DNA from: Brienomyrus brachyistius
Lineage: Eukaryota; Chordata; Actinopteri; Osteoglossiformes; Mormyridae
Length of the DNA stretch: 64,000 nucleotides
NCBI RefSeq assembly: GCF_023856365.1
Contig: NC_064551.1
Location: 1,072,501 to 1,136,500, forward strand
Reading direction: 5' to 3'
Position 1 is the first letter of the stretch; each line of letters opens with the position of its first letter. The notes beneath the pieces were generated by a model, which ran no database searches, was not told the DNA's origin, and worked only from the letters and a program-made list of their open reading frames with translations. Positions 58,717 through 64,000 of the stretch are shown here, piece after piece. Both the position numbers and the translations under genes were made by a program.

Positions 58717-60365
58717 ACCTCCCCCCCCCCGGCATTACTCGCAGAGCAGACGACAGTAGGACAGAGTGACCCCCCCCGGGATTACTCACAGAGCAGACGA
58801 CAGTAGGACAGAGTGACCCCCCCCGGGATTACTCACAGAGCAGACGACAGTAGGACAGAGTGACCCCCCCCGGGATTACTCACAGAGCAGACGACAGTAG
58901 GACAGAGTGACCCCCCCCGGGATTACTCACAGAGCAGACGACAGTAGGACAGACTGACCCCCCCCGGGATTACTCACAGAGCAGACGACAGTAGGACAGA
59001 GTGACCCCCCCCGGGATTACTCGCAGAGCAGACGACAGTAGGACAGACTGACCCCCCCCGGGATTACTCGCAGAGCAGACGACAGTAGGACAGACTGACC
59101 CCCCCCGGGATTACTCGCAGAGCAGACGACAGTAGGACAGAGTGACCCCCCCCGGGATTACTCACAGAGCAGACGACAGTAGGACAGACTGACCCCCCCT
59201 GGGATTACTCACAGAGCAGACGACAGTAGGACAGACTGACCCCCCCCGGGATTACTCACAGAGCAGACGACAGTAGGACAGAGTGACCCCCCCCGGGATT
59301 ACTCACAGAGCAGACGACAGTAGGACAGACTGACCCCCCCTGGGATTACTCACAGAGCAGACGACAGTAGGACAGACTGACCCCCCCCGGGATTACTCGC
59401 AGAGCAGACGACAGTAGGACAGAGTGACCCCCCCTGGGATTACTCACAGAGCAGACGACAGTAGGACAGAGTGACCCCCCCCGGGATTACTCACAGAGCA
59501 GACGACAGTAGGACAGACTGACCCCCCCTGGGATTACTCACAGAGCAGACGACAGTAGGACAGACTGACCCCCCCCGGGATTACTCACAGAGCAGACGAC
59601 AGTAGGACAGACTGACCCCCCCCGGGATTACTCGCAGAGCAGACAACAGTAGGACAGACTGACCCCCCCCGGGAATACTCACAGAGCAGACGACAGTAGG
59701 ACAGAGTGACCCCCCCCGGGATTACTCGCAGAGCAGACGACATTAGGACAGAGTGACCCCCCCCCGGGATTACTCACAGAGCAGACGACAGTAGGACAGA
59801 GTGACCCCCCCGGGATTACTCACAGAGCAGACGACAGTAGGACAGACTGACCCCCCCTGGGATTACTCACAGAGCAGACGACAGTAGGACAGACTGACCC
59901 CCCCCGGGATTACTCACAGAGCAGACGACAGTAGGACAGACTGACCCCCCCCGGGATTACTCGCAGAGCAGACGACAGTAGGACAGACTGACCCCCCCCG
60001 GGATTACTCACAGAGCAGACGACAGTAGGACAGAGTGACCCCCCCCGGGATTACTCGCAGAGCAGACGACAGTAGGACAGACTGACCCCCCCCGGGATTA
60101 CTCGCAGAGCAGACGACATTAGGACAGAGTGACCCCCCCCGGGATTACTCGCAGAGCAGACGACAGTAGGACAGAGTGACCCCCCCCGGGATTACTCACA
60201 GAGCAGACGACAGTAGGACAGAGTGACCCCCCCCGGGATTACTCACAGAGCAGACGACAGTAGGACAGAGTGACCCCCCCCGGGATTACTCGCAGAGCAG
60301 ACGACAGTAGGACAGAGTGACCCCCCCCGGGATTACTCGCAGAGCGTACGACATTAGGACAGAGT
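58717..60365. repeat. 47-bp C-rich minisatellite, about 35 copies
   Basis: The unit is GGGATTACTCACAGAGCAGA followed by CGACAGTAGGACAGAGTGAC and a run of 7 to 9 C. Variable sites are CACAG/CGCAG, GAGTGAC/GACTGAC, C-run length and CGGG/TGGG. Similar non-repeat sequence (ATATGGGACAA) flanks both ends at about 58689 and 60375. Confidence 0.97.
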
Positions 60366-61397
60366 GACTCTCAATATGGGACAAGCAGAAGATGAAACAG
60401 TGATGTGGCACAAACAAGTTGACATGGGTGACTCTCACTGCAAGACAGTGGCCAAAAGGAAAGAGAAGCAGTACAAGTCGCACTGCAGCTTACAGACACA
60501 CAAACTTGAACGTTTAATTGCTCCACATGCCATATTTGTAGTACAGTGCCTAACTTTGGCAAATAGTATCTTCTGTTGTTCCCCCAGCCCATGTATTAAC
60601 CATTCTTAAATATCCCTGAATATGTGCAGAATGGAGATGTAGAACCTCTGTGGAGCAGAACAGATCTTTTGGCTGGTTCCTCAAGTAGGAACCAGCTCTC
60701 CTTCCAATTTGCAAGTTGCGTTCCTTCCAATTATGAGCTGTTAAGATTTCAGCTCCACCGATTCTGTTTGATATTAAAGAGAAAAATATGTACCTTTTTA
60801 ATTATGGCTATTGGCCCATATCCACTTTAAGAATTACATGCAGTAATCATGGATATGTCAAAAATAAATAAAATAAATGTCCTGATGAGAGGATTTGTAG
60901 AGATGTTCTTATATAGAATTTCCTTCTGTTTTAATACGTCCCAGAGGAAGAGGACAATTTGTTGTGAAATCTTTGTTCCATTATAAGAAAATACAAGATG
61001 ACTCCCCAAAATAAGATTTACTAACCTGAGCAATATTATTCAGAAATTTTTGAAGAGACAGTTTGTGTACTTGATGATTTTATCCAAAGCAAGCGGTGCG
61101 TTACGAAATACGTGTGCATGGCCCGCGTTCCAGACGCATGGCGTTCATGTTGTCAGCCTGGCACCCCGCTTGTTGGGCCCTCGGAGTTGCCCTAGAGACC
61201 TGCATCAATCAAGAACCCAATGTTAGCCAATGTCCTTAATGATTGCTTTACTGTTTAAAAGCAATCATTAATGTTTAATGTTATTCCTCCTTTTAAGGCT
61301 GTTTTTCACTGTCTGTATGCACTTTGAGATTTTTTTTTGTAAAATGTAAAGTGCCCTATAAATATATTTATTATTATTAAGAAATTGAGCTGTGTAA

Positions 61398-61455
61398 GGA
61401 TATTTGAGGGATATTTGAGGGATATTTAAGGGATATTTGAGGGATATTTAAGGGA
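61398..61455. repeat. 12-bp tandem repeat, about 5 copies
   Basis: The unit is GATATTTGAGGG with TTGAGG/TTTAAGG variants. Confidence 0.85.
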
Positions 61456-61694
61456 TCTCTCGGGACACCTTGACTGAGTTTAATTTCAGATCCCAGCTGA
61501 TTTTACCCAGCTGTTACTAACCTTATGGTGTTTTTCTAAGAATTATTGGAATGTAATCTGTCATTATTTCAATTAAACCTTGAAAAATTATCCGTCAGCT
61601 CATACGTAACGGAAATCGTTTTTCCGGAACAGTAGCCTTGATTCATTTCCAGCAGGTGTTCAGCAATGTTCAGTTGCTGCCTAAGTCTTTCTTT

Positions 61695-61761
61695 GCCGAG
61701 TGGCACGCTTGCTGCGGTACGCCGAGTGGCACGCTTGCTGCGGTACGCCGAGTGGCACGCT
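61695..61761. repeat. 26-bp tandem repeat, 2.6 copies
   Basis: The unit is GCCGAGTGGCACGCTTGC then TGCGGTAC, with two exact copies and a partial third. Confidence 0.88.
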
Positions 61762-62382
61762 ATTATTTGTCTCTGGTTTCCATGTCTTGATTGAACCGTC
61801 GTTATCTGCACAGTCTCTGCCGGCCTTTTGCCGTGATCCTGAGCCTTACAGTAAACATGCTCAACACGGTCCTACATCACTTCTGCTGCCTTTGCTGCCT
61901 CAGCCTGATCCACATCGTGTCAACCTCTCTTCTTTGATGACCACAGACCTGACAATGGCCTAAGGGGGTTTTCAAAGACACTGGCTGTCTTGCATGGCCT
62001 TTCCACATCTGTATCTTGCATAACTTCCCCCAGGAGTTATTTTTGAAATTGAAAACCTTTAATGTCATTGCACGTTTGTACAATGTCATTTAGCATATGA
62101 AACTCCTCCACGGCTTAACATCATGCAAAGAACATAATAAATAGATGCGTAAACAATTAATTAATATAAAACTAGATAATAAAACTTGAGATGATGGAAT
62201 TAAACCTTTCCAACACATCCCTCACAAATTGCCCCAAATCACTGTCCAAAATGCACAGGATTAGAATAATTAACAAAAAGCCTCTTTCTTGTATTTACCT
62301 TGATATGACAGACGTAGCTCAGTTCTCCATATAGGCATATTCAGGTCAGTTATAATACTGTCACTGGTCATAGCTGCCTGCG

Positions 62383-62425
62383 ACCCAGTAGGATAAGCGG
62401 GTTGGAAAATGGATGGATGGATGGT
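62383..62425 (-). repeat. Interspersed repeat fragment with GGAT run
   Basis: CGACCCAGTAGGATAAGCGG then GTTGGAAAATGGATGGATGG is the reverse complement of the type seen at 14738-14790. Confidence 0.65.
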
Positions 62426-63943
62426 CATAGCTGATGTCTGTCTGTCTACCTTCATTGTAATAGTTTCATCTTGGTAAAGAAATGAGGTACACTTCCGGTA
62501 TTTTGGTTACCTGCAAGAATAGTTCTTTTGAATAAATCTTTCTTGTTTCAGAAAAAAATTCAAAAATCTGTAAAAACCTCCGTGTGAAAACCTACATTAC
62601 TGTGTCTTTAATTGTACACTTAGGTTGCAGAAGGAGAAAGGCGTAGGGCAGGGTGAACACTTCCAGGCACCACGTGCACCTGTCCAGGGTGAGGTATCTG
62701 GGTCTTCTCGCACTAAACAAAAAGAAGAGCTTCCAGCAGTAAATTTTTCCTGCGGGTTCGCTGAGTGTTTAAAAAACAGATGGTCGCGTCCCTCACTCAG
62801 ACAGAGAAGATGGAGCTTTGGTGGCAGAGGAAATGACAGGGTTCAGCTAATGAGGAGAGAGGCAGCCCTCAGCCCGTGTGAACAACGTCAGCCGGGAAGT
62901 GCTGACTGACTGCCTCTGAAGAGCGAGTCAGAGCCGAGAGAGATGGCAGCTCCGTGCCATGCGGCGCCTGCGAGCAGCAGCGCAGATCAGGCCCCTCCCT
63001 GCGTGCTTGATGACATCACAATAAGTTGAAGGAATCTTCTCCCCCCCATTCTGCTCTTTTACTTCCCTTTTAACAAAAATACAATCAGTGGCATCCATCA
63101 ACAGGCCAAGCAAAGTGTAGGAGAAGCAGCTCCAGGTGTGATTCTTCAGTTCGGTGTGCCTGCCTGTCATTGTCAAACTCCTGCAAAATGTCATGAGTCC
63201 CCAAGCACACGGAGAACCTCATGCTTTGGTTAGACTGCTAAGTGATGCGTGAAGCTAGTACACGTTGAATTACGAGACCTATAGCATGCTTCTCATTTAC
63301 AAGGGCTGGTTTGCCGTTTCTGTCCATTTGTATACAAAGAGAAATAAGAATTCCACTTAAGTGTGGTACTTTAAAGCAGAGTTTTTGCTCCCTCCCAGCC
63401 CTCAGTATATGGATTGACTGTGGGTCCCCAAGGATGAGTTGGGAACAGCAAATCTACCAGCATGTCCTCAGGGACCTGCAGACGGACACAGTGCACCCTC
63501 AGGCCTTAACGTCACTGTGGGCAGTCGCTCCTGTCATGCAGTAACAGAGCAGACAGCAGTGTGACGTTGCCCCCCAATGCCGACGTGGTGCTGACACTAA
63601 GGCAGTCTAGCACCACCTACAGATGGACACTACAACCTTCTTCTCTGTTCCTACCACTTTGCTTGTTCCTAGTGAGTCTGCCGTTTGTGGTCGTTCAGTA
63701 ATCACCGAATGGCATCCCGGCATCTCTATCCTTTGCTGGTGATGGATTCCTACTTATTATGACATCATATACTTATTTGCTCTGCTGGCTTGTTGTATAT
63801 AAAACATTCTCCTAGGGGACACTTCTCAATGTGACTTACCTTGTGTGTTTCAGTGTATATTTACTGAAGCAATTTGGTTTAAATTGCAGTACAAATCAAA
63901 AGCAACAGCAAATCCCCACACAGTATTAGACCTAATGGCCTCA

Positions 63944-64000
63944 TGCAGGGCTGGCCAGTCTTATCCAGAAAGGGCCAGCATGTAGGTGGGTTTGCACTGC
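63944..64000 (+). mobile_element. MITE family B, left half, cut by window end
   Basis: TGCAGGGCTGGCCAGTCTTA then TCCAGAAAGGGCCAGCATGT aligns with the left end of the 4970-5167 element. The remainder would lie beyond the window. Confidence 0.7.

Larger units (their letters stand above)
60372..64000. other. Non-coding 3' end of the window
   Basis: No coding sequence was recognised. It holds a 12-bp repeat (61398-61455), a 26-bp repeat (61695-61761), an interspersed repeat fragment on the minus strand (62383-62425) and a MITE half at the very end. Confidence 0.65.

Noticed and set aside
58717..60365. CRISPR-like regular array
   Set aside because: Units are directly adjacent with no unique spacers, and the genome is eukaryotic. 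It is a minisatellite.

Overview
This is ray-finned fish (teleost) nuclear DNA. It has spliced genes with GT-AG introns, teleost-type repeats (tRNA- and 5S-derived SINEs, Tc1, hAT and piggyBac-like fragments, MITEs), many minisatellites and long C/G homopolymers. All four cellular genes lie on the + strand; the only other coding-derived sequence is decayed transposon DNA. I cannot name the species.

Layout. (1) 1-8250: the 3' part of a sphingosine-1-phosphate phosphatase 1 gene (sgpp1; exon 2 at 3896-3985, exon 3 at 7223-7775). The first exon is not visible and presumably lies upstream. As given, exon 3 carries a 1-bp frameshift, and a conserved motif Asp reads as Glu. (2) 8250-14120: intergenic, with a 5S-rRNA-derived SINE, a 63-bp-arm inverted repeat and a tRNA-like SINE fragment. 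(3) 14313-18623: a complete six-exon nccrp1 (FBXO50-like) gene of 235 codons. (4) 19342-20733, minus strand: a broken hAT transposase with an in-frame stop. (5) 21625-23491: a complete five-exon gene for a type I membrane protein with three Ig-like domains (375 aa); the third domain lacks the usual cysteine pair. (6) 23500-31850: gene-free and repeat-bearing, with a 12-bp minisatellite and piggyBac-like palindromes. (7) 31850-53351: ppp2r5e, the B56-epsilon regulatory subunit of PP2A, with a CpG-rich promoter, an inferred non-coding first exon and 13 coding exons that give exactly 467 codons plus stop. (8) 53352-64000: its 3' UTR and then non-coding DNA dominated by a 1.65-kb, 47-bp-unit minisatellite.

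Context. sgpp1 and ppp2r5e are neighbours in the same relative orientation on human 14q23 (from memory of the human map). The fish window keeps this linkage, holds nccrp1 and an Ig-superfamily gene between them, and shows no WDR89-like reading frame. The genes do not form a functional unit. They cover sphingolipid signalling, a glycoprotein-binding FBA-domain protein, a surface Ig receptor or adhesion protein, and PP2A targeting.

No unknown multi-gene system is apparent. The most notable signals are the two lesions in sgpp1, the disulfide-less Ig domain, a minisatellite that grew out of an interspersed repeat, a short MITE family with three copies in the window, and a repeat shared between the hAT flank and a 503-bp inverted-repeat element.
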